From the NCBI RefSeq assembly GCF_004683965.1, contig NZ_CP038436.1, positions 2,976,001 to 3,040,000 of the forward strand: a stretch of DNA of 64,000 nucleotides, given 5' to 3'. Positions 42,331-49,574 of the stretch are shown here, piece after piece (positions within the stretch are counted from its first letter, which is position 1; each line of letters opens with the position of its first letter). This DNA comes from Nocardioides seonyuensis. GTDB lineage: Bacteria > Actinomycetota > Actinomycetes > Propionibacteriales > Nocardioidaceae. The position numbers and the translations under genes were made by a program. The notes below the pieces were generated by a model. It had not been told where the DNA came from, did not search any database, and saw only the letters and a program-made list of their open reading frames with translations.

Positions 42331-43809
42331 TCAATGTCGATCGGGTCGTCGGCTGTCCTCGGTGGTTGAGGATGGACGGAGTCCTGTCTCGAAACCAGGT
42401 GAAGCCAGTGGCGAGGTGCCTTCGTGGTCGCGGAGGTAGCGGTGGCCGTGGGGGCTGGTCCACTCGTAGACCCCTGGTTCGACCATGGTGTAGCGCCAGC
42501 CGGTGTGGGTCTTGAGCCGGTGGTGGAAAGTGCACAGCGCGGCGAGGTTCGCGATCGCGGTAGGCCCTGACTGCGCCCCGCCCTCGGCTTCGGCGTCGTG
42601 GTCGTAGGGCTCGATGTGGTCGACCTGACAACGCCGCGCGGGTCGGGTGCAGTGCGGGAACACGCAGGTCCGGTCCCGGAGAACGACGCGTTCGCGGATC
42701 CGGTCGGGGATCGCGTAGCCGTTGGCCCGAAGCGGCTGGTTGAGGTCGATGACGGGCTTGAGGACGACCTTGGTGTGAGAGTCACCGCACCAGGACCTGA
42801 CCTGGTCGAGCAGGAGCAGACGCATGCCTTCCTCCATCCGGCCGAGGTGGTCGAAGGTGATCCCGCCGCCGACTGCGGCGGCGGTGAGGTGGATGTGGAG
42901 GACGAGCTGGCGGGCCGCGGGGGTTTCGAGACGGCGCTGGGGCGCCTCCTCAACCACCGAACTCTGCTCAACCACCGAAGGTGGTTGGCCGTCCTCGACC
43001 ACCGAGGACTCGTGGCCGAGGAGTCCGGCGAGGTCGAGGCTGGTCTGGGTGCGGGCGAGGTGGCCGAGGGCGGTGGCGCGGCGGGCGTCGAGGGACTCGG
43101 TGGAGCCGAGCGCCTTCAACGCGGCAGCACGCTGAGCGAGGGTGAGGTCGAGGTCGAGGGCATCAGCGAGGTCGAGGCAGGCGTTGACCGAGATGGTGCC
43201 GCACCTGGAGACGACGTCCTTCTCGAGGGTGACGTGCCGGTTCTCGCCCGAAGCCGTCTCGTCGTCGGGGTCGGTGGTGTCGAGCTGGAACCGGGCGATC
43301 GCCTCGGTCACGAGCCGGTCGAGCTGCGCGGCGCCGACCTTCCCGGCCACCGCGGCGACCTGGGAGTCGACCCAGCCGGCGGCCTCCATCGTCAGGGCGG
43401 GGGAGGCGTGAGCGGTGGCCTCGGCCACCAGCCGGGCCCGCCACGCCGGGACCCGTCCGGCGTGCACGGCTGCCCAGAGCCTGGGGAGGCGGTGGCGCAG
43501 CTCGAGGGCGTTGCCGATCAGCCGCTTCGCCGCGGCGGTCGAGACGCCCAGGACGCCACCGAGCTCGGCGCAGCAGAACTCCGCCACCAACGGCGTGCCC
43601 GGGCCGGCGAGGGGTTCCTCGTGCTCACAGCCAGGCATCGAGAACCCGGCGGCGTGGTGGATGGACTCCGGCGGGTGCAGGTCAGCCCACTCAGCAGCCA
43701 GGGCGAGGACATCGGCCGCCGCCCTGTTCTCTGCTCTCCGCCGCTCCCGCACCGCCGTCAGCACCGTGGCCGCGGAACCCGGCTGCGTGGCGGTGGCGGT
43801 GGCTGGCAT
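42331..43809 (-). CDS. DUF222/HNH endonuclease-like protein with embedded repeats
   Basis: 492 aa. DUF222 domain about 1-300 ('LAGPGTPLVAEFCCAELGGVLGVSTAAAKRLIGNALELRHRLPRLWAAVHAGRVPAWRARLVAEAT'); HNH domain about 390-450 ('RDRTCVFPHCTRPARRCQVDHIEPYDHD...LCTFHHRLKTHTGWRY') with the H-N-H residues. Residues about 266-297 ('SSVVEDGQPPSVVEQSSVVEEAPQRRLETP') and the C-terminus ('SPGFETGLRPSSTTEDSRR') are translations of the dispersed GTTTCGAGAC/CAACCACCG repeat, inserted in frame between domains and at the end. The family is multicopy in actinobacteria and its function is unsettled; a mobile-DNA link is suspected. Confidence 0.88.
   Translation of the reverse strand: MPATATATQPGSAATVLTAVRERRRAENRAAADVLALAAEWADLHPPESIHHAAGFSMPGCEHEEPLAGPGTPLVAEFCCAELGGVLGVSTAAAKRLIGNALELRHRLPRLWAAVHAGRVPAWRARLVAEATAHASPALTMEAAGWVDSQVAAVAGKVGAAQLDRLVTEAIARFQLDTTDPDDETASGENRHVTLEKDVVSRCGTISVNACLDLADALDLDLTLAQRAAALKALGSTESLDARRATALGHLARTQTSLDLAGLLGHESSVVEDGQPPSVVEQSSVVEEAPQRRLETPAARQLVLHIHLTAAAVGGGITFDHLGRMEEGMRLLLLDQVRSWCGDSHTKVVLKPVIDLNQPLRANGYAIPDRIRERVVLRDRTCVFPHCTRPARRCQVDHIEPYDHDAEAEGGAQSGPTAIANLAALCTFHHRLKTHTGWRYTMVEPGVYEWTSPHGHRYLRDHEGTSPLASPGFETGLRPSSTTEDSRRPDRH
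42359..42396 (-). repeat. REP-like element, copy a (3' end of the HNH gene)
   Basis: Ends with the pair CGGTGGTTGAGG ... GTCTCGAAACC, i.e. the reverse orientation of copies b and c (GGTTTCGAGAC ... CTCAACCACCG). It overlaps the last codons of the HNH gene. Its 3' portion (GTCCTGTCTCGAAACC) is shared with copy c. Confidence 0.7.
42922..43015 (+). repeat. REP-like element, copy b, with partial tandem units, inside the HNH gene
   Basis: GGTTTCGAGAC starts at 42922, then an internal GGCGC/GCGCC hairpin, then CTCCTCAACCACCGA ending at 42960. It is followed by further half units ('CTCAACCACCGA', 'CTCGACCACCGAG') up to about 43015. The whole block keeps the HNH reading frame and falls in the linker between the DUF222 and HNH domains. 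Confidence 0.7.
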
Positions 43810-43868
43810 GACTCAATCCAACCTGAGACCACTGACAGTCGGAGGCCTCGGAAAGCCCCATTCCACAG

Positions 43869-43948
43869 GGGTTTCGAGACAGGACCCTTCGAGACGGCCG
43901 CGGACGGCCTCCTCAGGACGGCGCTCCGTCCTTCCGCAACCACCGAGC
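43869..43948 (+). repeat. REP-like element, copy c, nested, upstream of the HNH gene
   Basis: Starts GGTTTCGAGACAGGAC and ends CTTCCGCAACCACCGAG. A second unit beginning TTCGAGACGG appears inserted within it, so the outer ends match copy a (inverted) while the inside matches another variant. Together copies a and c flank the HNH gene as inverted repeats. Confidence 0.65.
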
Positions 43949-43960
43949 TCGAGCACTTCC

Positions 43961-44167
43961 TCAAGCAGTGCCGCTGGGCTCTTCACGCCGTCGCGCGTCG
44001 CGCTCCTCGCCCAGGAGGCGGATCGCCTTGGGCCCGACGCCGTGGATTCGCGCCAACTCGTCGAGCTCCTCAGGAAGGTCCTCGAGACGCGCGAAGCCGG
44101 CGTCGATCAATCCACCCACGGCTGGCCGGCCGATGCGGACGCCGTCGAACTCCGGGCCACGATCCAT
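43961..44167 (-). CDS. Small helix-hairpin-helix DNA-binding-like protein
   Basis: 68 aa from ATG 44167 (good spacing from the AAGGAGG Shine-Dalgarno, which abuts the ATG at 44173). The sequence 'IGRPAVGGLIDAGFARLEDLPEELDELARIHGVGPKAIRLLGEERDARR' contains a helix-hairpin-helix of the kind found in Cdd1/TfoX-C/RNA-polymerase-alpha-CTD-like proteins ('HGVGPKAIRLL'). Non-specific DNA binding is plausible. It follows the flavoprotein gene (6-bp gap) and is probably cotranscribed with it. Confidence 0.7.
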   Translation of the reverse strand: MDRGPEFDGVRIGRPAVGGLIDAGFARLEDLPEELDELARIHGVGPKAIRLLGEERDARRREEPSGTA

Positions 44168-44179
44168 GCCCATCCTCCT

Positions 44180-45007
44180 TCAGCTGCTGTGGGTGAGCGA
44201 GTCTCCCACCGAGGCAGCGGCGGCGACCAGACCCGTGGCCGCGGCGGTGAGCACGCTCGCCATCGGCATCGCCAGCGCCTTCGTGTGGGCCATGTCCCCG
44301 GCGGCGTAGACACCCTGCACGCTGGTCCGGCCCATCGCATCGACCTCGACGCAGCCGCTCTCGAGCACGTCGAGCCCGAGCTGCTCGGCGAACGGTGCCG
44401 CTTGCTCGAACTCCGTCGCAGCGAAGAGACCGCCGGCCCTGACCTCGCCGTCCGCCGTGGTCAGCAGCACCTCGTCACCGTCGATGACGACCTTCTCCAG
44501 GCCGGACACGACTCGGACGTCCTCGGCGATGCGCGACAGCATGGGCACGAGGTGGTCGGCACGTGCCTCCTGGATGGCGACCGTCCTGCCGGCGAGCTCG
44601 TGACCGTGGCAGAACGGGCAGTGGTGGACGTGGGTCCCGAAGGCCTCCGCCATCCCGGGCACGTCCGGCAGGACGTCGCGCACGCCCGTGGCCAGCAGCA
44701 CGGCGTCGGAGCCGACGACCGAACCGTCGGCGAGGACGGTCTCGAAGCCGCCGCCGCTGCGTCGGCGCACCTCCAGAGCCGCGCAGTCGCGCACCTCCAC
44801 GGTGTCGTACGACGCCAGGTCGGCACGTGCCATCTCGCGGAACTCCTCGGGTCGACGGCCGTCGTGCGTGACGAAGTTGTGCATGTGGCCGGCGGCCGCG
44901 TTGCGGTAGCTGCCCGAGTCGAGCAGCAGCGCGTCCCGGTGCATGCGGCCGAGGGTGAGGGCGGCCTGCAGCCCGGCGGGCCCGCCTCCGATGATGACGA
45001 CGTCCAT
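44180..45007 (-). CDS. CPFC-type flavoprotein disulfide oxidoreductase (thioredoxin-reductase-like, GliT-like)
   Basis: 275 aa. FAD-binding N-terminus 'MDVVIIGGGPAGLQAALTLGRMHRDALLLD' and FAD C-terminus 'GVYAAGDMAHTKALAMPMASVLTAAATGLVAAA' are present. The redox pair is Cys130/Cys133 ('HHCPFCHGHE'), not the CATC of true thioredoxin reductase. Where NADPH would bind, GxGxxA is replaced by 'GRTVAIQEARADHLVPML', so NADPH use is doubtful and oxygen-dependent dithiol oxidation, as in GliT, is more likely. It is divergent from the MerR gene, whose operator covers its promoter. Confidence 0.8.
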   Translation of the reverse strand: MDVVIIGGGPAGLQAALTLGRMHRDALLLDSGSYRNAAAGHMHNFVTHDGRRPEEFREMARADLASYDTVEVRDCAALEVRRRSGGGFETVLADGSVVGSDAVLLATGVRDVLPDVPGMAEAFGTHVHHCPFCHGHELAGRTVAIQEARADHLVPMLSRIAEDVRVVSGLEKVVIDGDEVLLTTADGEVRAGGLFAATEFEQAAPFAEQLGLDVLESGCVEVDAMGRTSVQGVYAAGDMAHTKALAMPMASVLTAAATGLVAAAASVGDSLTHSS

Positions 45008-45043
45008 GGGTCCTCCTGGGTGTGTGTCCTTGAGTTACCCAGG

Positions 45044-45074
45044 ATCTTGTGACTTCATGTCAACATGAAGTCAA
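45044..45074 (-). promoter_or_regulatory. MerR-type promoter of the flavoprotein gene
   Basis: On the minus strand the -35 box TTGACT (45074-45069) and -10 box CAAGAT (45049-45044) are separated by exactly 19 bp, the overlong spacer that needs a MerR activator. A palindrome fills the spacer (see next entry). Confidence 0.75.
45051..45072. promoter_or_regulatory. Palindromic operator of the MerR regulator
   Basis: GACTTCATGT (45051-45060) and ACATGAAGTC (45063-45072) are perfect 10-base arms around a 2-nt centre. The site lies between the -35 and -10 of the divergent flavoprotein promoter and covers the merR start codon at 45065, so autorepression is also likely. Confidence 0.8.
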
Positions 45075-45499
45075 GTGGTGAGGCGACCTGGTCCGTCGGC
45101 GAGGTGGCCGAACGCTTCGGCATGCCGACTCACGTGCTTCGGCACTGGGAGTCCGAGGGCCTCCTCGAGCCGGATCGTGACACCGGGGGTCGGCGTCGCT
45201 ACGGCCGGGACGACATCACGCGGGTCGCGGCCATCCGGCGACAGAAGGACGCCGGCATGAGCCTGGAGCAGATCCGCGTGCTGCTCGACGCGGACGCTCC
45301 GCGGCGGCACGCGGTGCTGCAGGAGCACCTGAGCGACCTCGACCGACGCGCCGAGGAGATCCGGATAGCACGCGAGATGACGGAGCACGCCTACAGCTGC
45401 CGGGCCCACGACCTGAGCACCTGCCCGGGCTTCCAGGCACACGTCGCCGACCTGGTGGCGGCGTTCGACGCGCCGGACGCGGAGGTCACGCGCCGCTGA
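45065..45499 (+). CDS. MerR-family transcriptional regulator
   Basis: 144 aa. The winged HTH is residues 9-78 ('SVGEVAERFGMPTHVLRHWESEGLLEPDRDTGGRRRYGRDDITRVAAIRRQKDAGMSLEQIRVLL'), then a dimerisation coiled coil and a short C-terminal region with Cys112 and Cys120 ('YSCRAHDLSTCPGF') that could sense thiol or electrophile stress. ATG at 45065 lies inside its own operator, so translation may be leaderless. It should activate the divergent CPFC flavoprotein gene through the 19-bp-spacer promoter. Confidence 0.9.
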   Translation: MKSSGEATWSVGEVAERFGMPTHVLRHWESEGLLEPDRDTGGRRRYGRDDITRVAAIRRQKDAGMSLEQIRVLLDADAPRRHAVLQEHLSDLDRRAEEIRIAREMTEHAYSCRAHDLSTCPGFQAHVADLVAAFDAPDAEVTRR

Positions 45500-46574
45500 G
45501 CGACACCTCGGTGATGGTGATCCCGAGCGCAGCGCCCAGCGCCGTGACCGAGCCCTCCAGGCGCGCCTTGCTGGGCAACCGGGTTCCGGGCAACGCGTGC
45601 ACCTCGAGCGGTCGGCGCTTCGCCGTTCCGGGCGCGCGCCAGTAGCCGGTGATCCGGCCGTCGACGAGCAGGGGGGACCGCATCAGTCCGTTCGGTCCTT
45701 GCCACAGCAGGGGGTGGTGCTCGGGATCGATGAACCGGTGACGCGCCTTCGGGTCGTAGCCGCACAGGAGGGCATCGAACTCCGCAAGCAGCCGGACGCC
45801 TTCCACGGTCCGCGGTGCCGGTGGGTCCGGAAGGTCGACGTAGGTGCGCCCGTCGGGGCCCTCCTCGCCGGGGAGGTCCAGGTCCTCCAGCACGGAGTCG
45901 ACGACGCCGAGCCCCAGGCCGGACCACCAGGCGATGTCGTGCCGGGACGCGGGTCCGTGGCTCCGCAGGTGCAGTCGTACGACGTCCGCCAGCGTGGCCC
46001 TGCCCGGCGCGTCGAACGTCCGGTAGACGGGTCGCCCCTGTCCCTCCCAACCGGTCCCCGAGGCCGGGCGTCGTACGAGGCCCCCGTGGCCGAAGGAGAG
46101 GTAGCGGCCGACCTGTGCCCGTGCGTGAACGACCGACGCCGGGTGGTGCTCCTCCAACCAGGACGTCAGGTGCTCGTGCAGCTCCTCGGGCGTGCGCCAC
46201 TCCCGGGCGAACTCCTCGGTCGCTGCCCACAGCTCATCGACCAGGTCGTCGGGCAGCTTCAGGAGCTGCGTCCAGCGACGGCGCTGACCCCTCCTCGTCG
46301 CCGCACTGAGGGCGGCGAACTGTGCCGGCGTCGCCGTGTGGACCGTGCCGCGGATCGTGCTGCCGCGAACGATCGCAGCGGCGTCGTAGGCCTCGGAGAC
46401 CTGCTGGTGCGTGACGCCGGGAGACCTCGCAGCCAGGCCGAGGAAGGCAGCACGGGCTGTCTGCGTCTGCATCGGCCCCGTGAGCGCGACCGTGTCGGCG
46501 ACCGATCCGGCGCCCCCTGATGGGAACTGACGCGCGAGCGTCCGGGCGGCCAGTTCCTCCCACGTGAGTGCCAC
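45486..46574 (-). CDS. Winged-helix DNA-binding domain protein (HTH_42 family)
   Basis: 362 aa, PF06224-type protein: 'LARQFPSGGAGSVADTVALTGPMQTQTARAAFLGLAARSPGVTHQQVSEAYDAAAIVRGSTIRGTVHTATPAQFAAL' with three winged-helix repeats; members include DNA glycosylase-like AlkX/YcaQ proteins that unhook crosslinks, but the catalytic QxQ-type motif is not evident here. GTG at 46574 ('VALTWEELAARTLARQFP') is the plausible start. The last 14 bp overlap the MerR gene tail to tail. Confidence 0.75.
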   Translation of the reverse strand: MALTWEELAARTLARQFPSGGAGSVADTVALTGPMQTQTARAAFLGLAARSPGVTHQQVSEAYDAAAIVRGSTIRGTVHTATPAQFAALSAATRRGQRRRWTQLLKLPDDLVDELWAATEEFAREWRTPEELHEHLTSWLEEHHPASVVHARAQVGRYLSFGHGGLVRRPASGTGWEGQGRPVYRTFDAPGRATLADVVRLHLRSHGPASRHDIAWWSGLGLGVVDSVLEDLDLPGEEGPDGRTYVDLPDPPAPRTVEGVRLLAEFDALLCGYDPKARHRFIDPEHHPLLWQGPNGLMRSPLLVDGRITGYWRAPGTAKRRPLEVHALPGTRLPSKARLEGSVTALGAALGITITEVSLSGA

Positions 46575-46623
46575 CTGAGGAGTCAAGCACGCGCGACCTT
46601 GGCGGTGTCGGCAGACTGAACAC

Positions 46624-47538
46624 GTGTTCATCCCCCGCGCACTCGACGCGCAGCGGTCACTGGGTGAGGAGTGGGGCGACTGGCTCGACCGCCTGCCCCG
46701 CCTTGCGGGTGACGTGCTCGAGGAGTGGCGGCTGGTGCTGGACGGGGAGGCCCTGCACGGACACTGTTCGCTGGTCCTTCCGGTGCGGACCGACGCGGGG
46801 GAGCGTGCCGCGCTCAAGGTCACCTTCGACGGAGACGACGAGTCCGAGCACGAAGGGCTCGCCCTGCAGCGCTGGGCGGGCCACGGTGCCGTACGACTCC
46901 TGCGCGCCGACCCGCACCGCCGAGCCCTGCTCCTGGAGCGGTTGCACACCCACGACCTCTCCGATGCCTGGGACATCGACGCGTGCGAAGTCGTCGGAGG
47001 GCTCTACGCCGCTCTCCACGTGCCCGCGCCGGCGCAGCTGCGGACGCTGACGTCGTACGTCGAACGGTGCCTCGACGACCTCGTGGTGCTCGGACGCGAC
47101 GTGCCGATGCCGCGACGCCACGTCGACCAGGCGCTGGCGCTGGGTCGGGACCTGGTGAGCGACCCCGCGAGCACGGGAGTGCTGGTCCACGGTGACCTGC
47201 ACTACGCCAACGTGCTGGCTGCGGACCGCGAGCCCTGGTCGGCGATCGACCCGAAGCCGATGAGCGGTGACCCCCACTACGAGCCTGCGCCCATGTTGTG
47301 GAACCGCTGGGACGAGCTGGCAGGAGACCTGCGCAACGGCGTACGACGCCGGTTCCACACCCTCGTGGACGTCGCCCTTCTCGACGAGGCACGCGCCCGG
47401 GACTGGGTCATCGTCCGCGCAGTGCTGAGCGCGGGTTGGACCGTCCAGCGGGCGAGGGCCGGTGACCGGTCGCTCGCCCAGGGAGAGCAGGCCTGGATCA
47501 CCCGATGCCTGACGATCGCCAAGGCGGTGCAGGACTAG
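46624..47538 (+). CDS. APH(6)/streptomycin-kinase-like phosphotransferase
   Basis: 304 aa, APH_6 (hydroxyurea/streptomycin) family. The N-terminus 'LGEEWGDWLDRLPRLAGDVLEEWRLVLDGEALHGHCSLVLPV' and the catalytic 'GVLVHGDLHYANVLAADREPWSAIDPKPMSGDPHYEPAPML' (HGDxHxxN and IDPKP) are conserved. It phosphorylates a sugar or aminocyclitol; resistance or metabolism cannot be separated by sequence. GTG at 46624. Confidence 0.88.
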   Translation: MFIPRALDAQRSLGEEWGDWLDRLPRLAGDVLEEWRLVLDGEALHGHCSLVLPVRTDAGERAALKVTFDGDDESEHEGLALQRWAGHGAVRLLRADPHRRALLLERLHTHDLSDAWDIDACEVVGGLYAALHVPAPAQLRTLTSYVERCLDDLVVLGRDVPMPRRHVDQALALGRDLVSDPASTGVLVHGDLHYANVLAADREPWSAIDPKPMSGDPHYEPAPMLWNRWDELAGDLRNGVRRRFHTLVDVALLDEARARDWVIVRAVLSAGWTVQRARAGDRSLAQGEQAWITRCLTIAKAVQD

Positions 47539-47631
47539 GCAATTCCACACGAAATGTCCAGTCCAATGACTGGGTCGCGGGTACGCAGCAGGGCAAAGTG
47601 ATCTAGGTTACGGCTCACAGAGTCAGCCCCG

Positions 47632-47677
47632 GTGACGCCTGCGCGTCACGCCCAGACTGCGATGAGACAGGTGACGC
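47632..47677. promoter_or_regulatory. Repeated GTGACGC/GCGTCAC arms upstream of fadD
   Basis: GTGACGC (47632-47638), GCGTCAC (47643-47649) and GTGACGC (47671-47677) give a perfect 7-base inverted repeat plus a third copy 7 bp before the fadD ATG. The arrangement fits a dimeric repressor site with an extra half-site, or alternative RNA hairpins overlapping the ribosome-entry region. No matching regulator is visible nearby. Confidence 0.4.
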
Positions 47678-47683
47678 AACGAA

Positions 47684-49504
47684 ATGTCGACCACGACCGA
47701 CACGAGCTTCCTGGACACCATGCCGGCCAACGTGGCCGTCCAGTTCTTCGATCGAGTGGCGGCCTCGCCGGCCCGGGAGGCGTTCCGGTTCCCGCGGGGT
47801 GAAGCCTGGGAGTCCGTCACCTGGCAGCAGGCCGGTGACCTCGTCGAGGCCCTGGCCGCAGGCCTGATCAAGCTCGGCATCGAGTCCGAGCAGCGCGTGG
47901 GAATCGCCTCGGGCACGCGCTACGAATGGGTCCTCGCCGACCTCGCGGTCATGGCAGCGGCCGGCGCGACCACGACCGTCTACCCCACGACCAACGCCGA
48001 GGACACCGTCTACATCCTGGCCGACTCCGAGAGCCGCGTCGTCTTCGCCGAGGACGACGACCAGGTCAAGAAGCTCACCGACCACAAGGGCGAGCTGCCC
48101 CACGTGTCCAAGGTCGTCACGTTCGAGGGCAAGACCGACGGAGACTGGATCATCTCCCTCGACGACCTTGCCGCCCTGGGCAGGGAGCTGCTGGCCGAGC
48201 AGCCCGACATCGTCCGAGAGACGTCCCAGAGCATCCGTCCCGAGCAGCTCGCGACGCTCATCTACACCTCCGGCACCACCGGTCGCCCCAAGGGAGTGCG
48301 CCTGCGCCACTCCTCGTGGGTCTTCGAGGGCGAGTCCATCAAGTCCCAGGGCATCCTCAGCCCCGACGACCTGGAGTTCCGCTGGCTCCCCATGGCTCAC
48401 TCGTTCGGCAAGGTGCTCATGTCGACGCAGATGGCGGTGGGCTTCGCGGCCGCGATCGACGGCCGGGTCGAGAAGATCGTCGACAACCTCGGCGTCGTGA
48501 AGCCGACGTTCATGGGTGCGGCCCCCCGCATCTTCGAGAAGGCCCACGGCAAGATCGTCACCATGCAGGCGGCCGAGGGCGGCGCCAAGGAGAAGATCTT
48601 CAACAGCGCCTTCGCTGTCGGTCTCGAGGTCGAGCGCCTCAAGCGCGAGGGCAAGTCGATCCCGATCGGGCTCAAGCTCAAGCACGCCGTCTTCGACAAG
48701 CTCGTCTTCTCCAAGATCCGTGACCGTTTCGGCGGACGGGTGCGCTTCTTCATCTCCGGCGCGGCTGCCCTCAACCGCGACATCGGCGAGTGGTTCAACG
48801 CCGCCGGGATCAAGATCCTCGAGGGCTACGGCATGACCGAGAACTCCGCCGGCGCTGCCGTCAACCACCCCGACGACAACCGCATCGGGACGGTCGGCAA
48901 GGCGTTCCCGGGAGCCGAGATCAAGATCGGCGAGGGCGACGAGGTCCTCATCAGGGGCCCGCACGTCATGGACGGCTACCACAACCTGCCCGAGGAGACG
49001 GCCAAGGCTCTCGACGCCGACGGCTGGCTCCACACCGGAGACAAGGGCTCCCTCGACGAGGACGGCTTCCTGACCATCACCGGTCGCATCAAGGAGCTGT
49101 TCAAGACCTCCGGCGGCAAGTACATCGCCCCGCCGGCGATCGAGGCCAAGTTCAAGGCGGTGTGCCCCTACGCCAGCCAGTTCATGGTGTTCGGCAACGA
49201 GCGCAACTACTGCGTCGCCCTGGTCACCCTCGACCCGGACGCCATGGCCACCTGGGCCGAGGAGAACGGCATGTCCGGCGCGTCCTACACCGAGGTCGTC
49301 AACTCCGACCAGGTCCAGAAGATGGTGGGCGACTACGTCGACGAGCTCAACAGCCACCTCAACCGCTGGGAGACCATCAAGAAGTGGAAGCTGCTCGACC
49401 ACGACCTCACGGTCGAGTCCGGCGAGCTCACCCCCTCGATGAAGGTCAAGCGCAACGTCGTGGAGGAGAACAACAAGGCGATCATCGAGTCGCTGTACGC
49501 CTGA
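47684..49504 (+). CDS. Long-chain fatty-acid--CoA ligase (FadD15-like)
   Basis: 606 aa. It activates long-chain fatty acids to acyl-CoA in two steps (adenylate, then thioester). AMP-binding motif 'LIYTSGTTGRPKGVRLRHSSW', 'EGYGMTENSAGAAVNHPDD', 'HTGDKGSLDEDGFLTITGRIKELFKTSGGKYIAP' and a C-terminal lysine in 'LTPSMKVKRNVVEENN' are intact. No clear Shine-Dalgarno precedes ATG 47684. A strong terminator follows. Confidence 0.93.
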   Translation: MSTTTDTSFLDTMPANVAVQFFDRVAASPAREAFRFPRGEAWESVTWQQAGDLVEALAAGLIKLGIESEQRVGIASGTRYEWVLADLAVMAAAGATTTVYPTTNAEDTVYILADSESRVVFAEDDDQVKKLTDHKGELPHVSKVVTFEGKTDGDWIISLDDLAALGRELLAEQPDIVRETSQSIRPEQLATLIYTSGTTGRPKGVRLRHSSWVFEGESIKSQGILSPDDLEFRWLPMAHSFGKVLMSTQMAVGFAAAIDGRVEKIVDNLGVVKPTFMGAAPRIFEKAHGKIVTMQAAEGGAKEKIFNSAFAVGLEVERLKREGKSIPIGLKLKHAVFDKLVFSKIRDRFGGRVRFFISGAAALNRDIGEWFNAAGIKILEGYGMTENSAGAAVNHPDDNRIGTVGKAFPGAEIKIGEGDEVLIRGPHVMDGYHNLPEETAKALDADGWLHTGDKGSLDEDGFLTITGRIKELFKTSGGKYIAPPAIEAKFKAVCPYASQFMVFGNERNYCVALVTLDPDAMATWAEENGMSGASYTEVVNSDQVQKMVGDYVDELNSHLNRWETIKKWKLLDHDLTVESGELTPSMKVKRNVVEENNKAIIESLYA

Positions 49505-49520
49505 TCCACACACGCGACCA

Positions 49521-49554
49521 GAACGGGTGCCGGCGAGTCCGCCGGCACCCGTTC
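49521..49554 (+). terminator. Strong terminator between fadD and hemW
   Basis: GAACGGGTGCCGGCG (49521-49535) and CGCCGGCACCCGTTC (49540-49554) form a perfect 15-bp stem with an AGTC loop, 17 bp after the fadD stop. It argues that hemW has its own promoter and excludes a hemW start at 49527, which would lie within the stem. Confidence 0.92.
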
Positions 49555-49574
49555 GTCGTGGTTGGATACCCACC

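Noticed and set aside
49527..49574. An upstream start for hemW at 49527.
   Set aside because: It lies within the 15-bp terminator stem of fadD; GTG at 49575 is downstream of it and gives the usual N-terminus.
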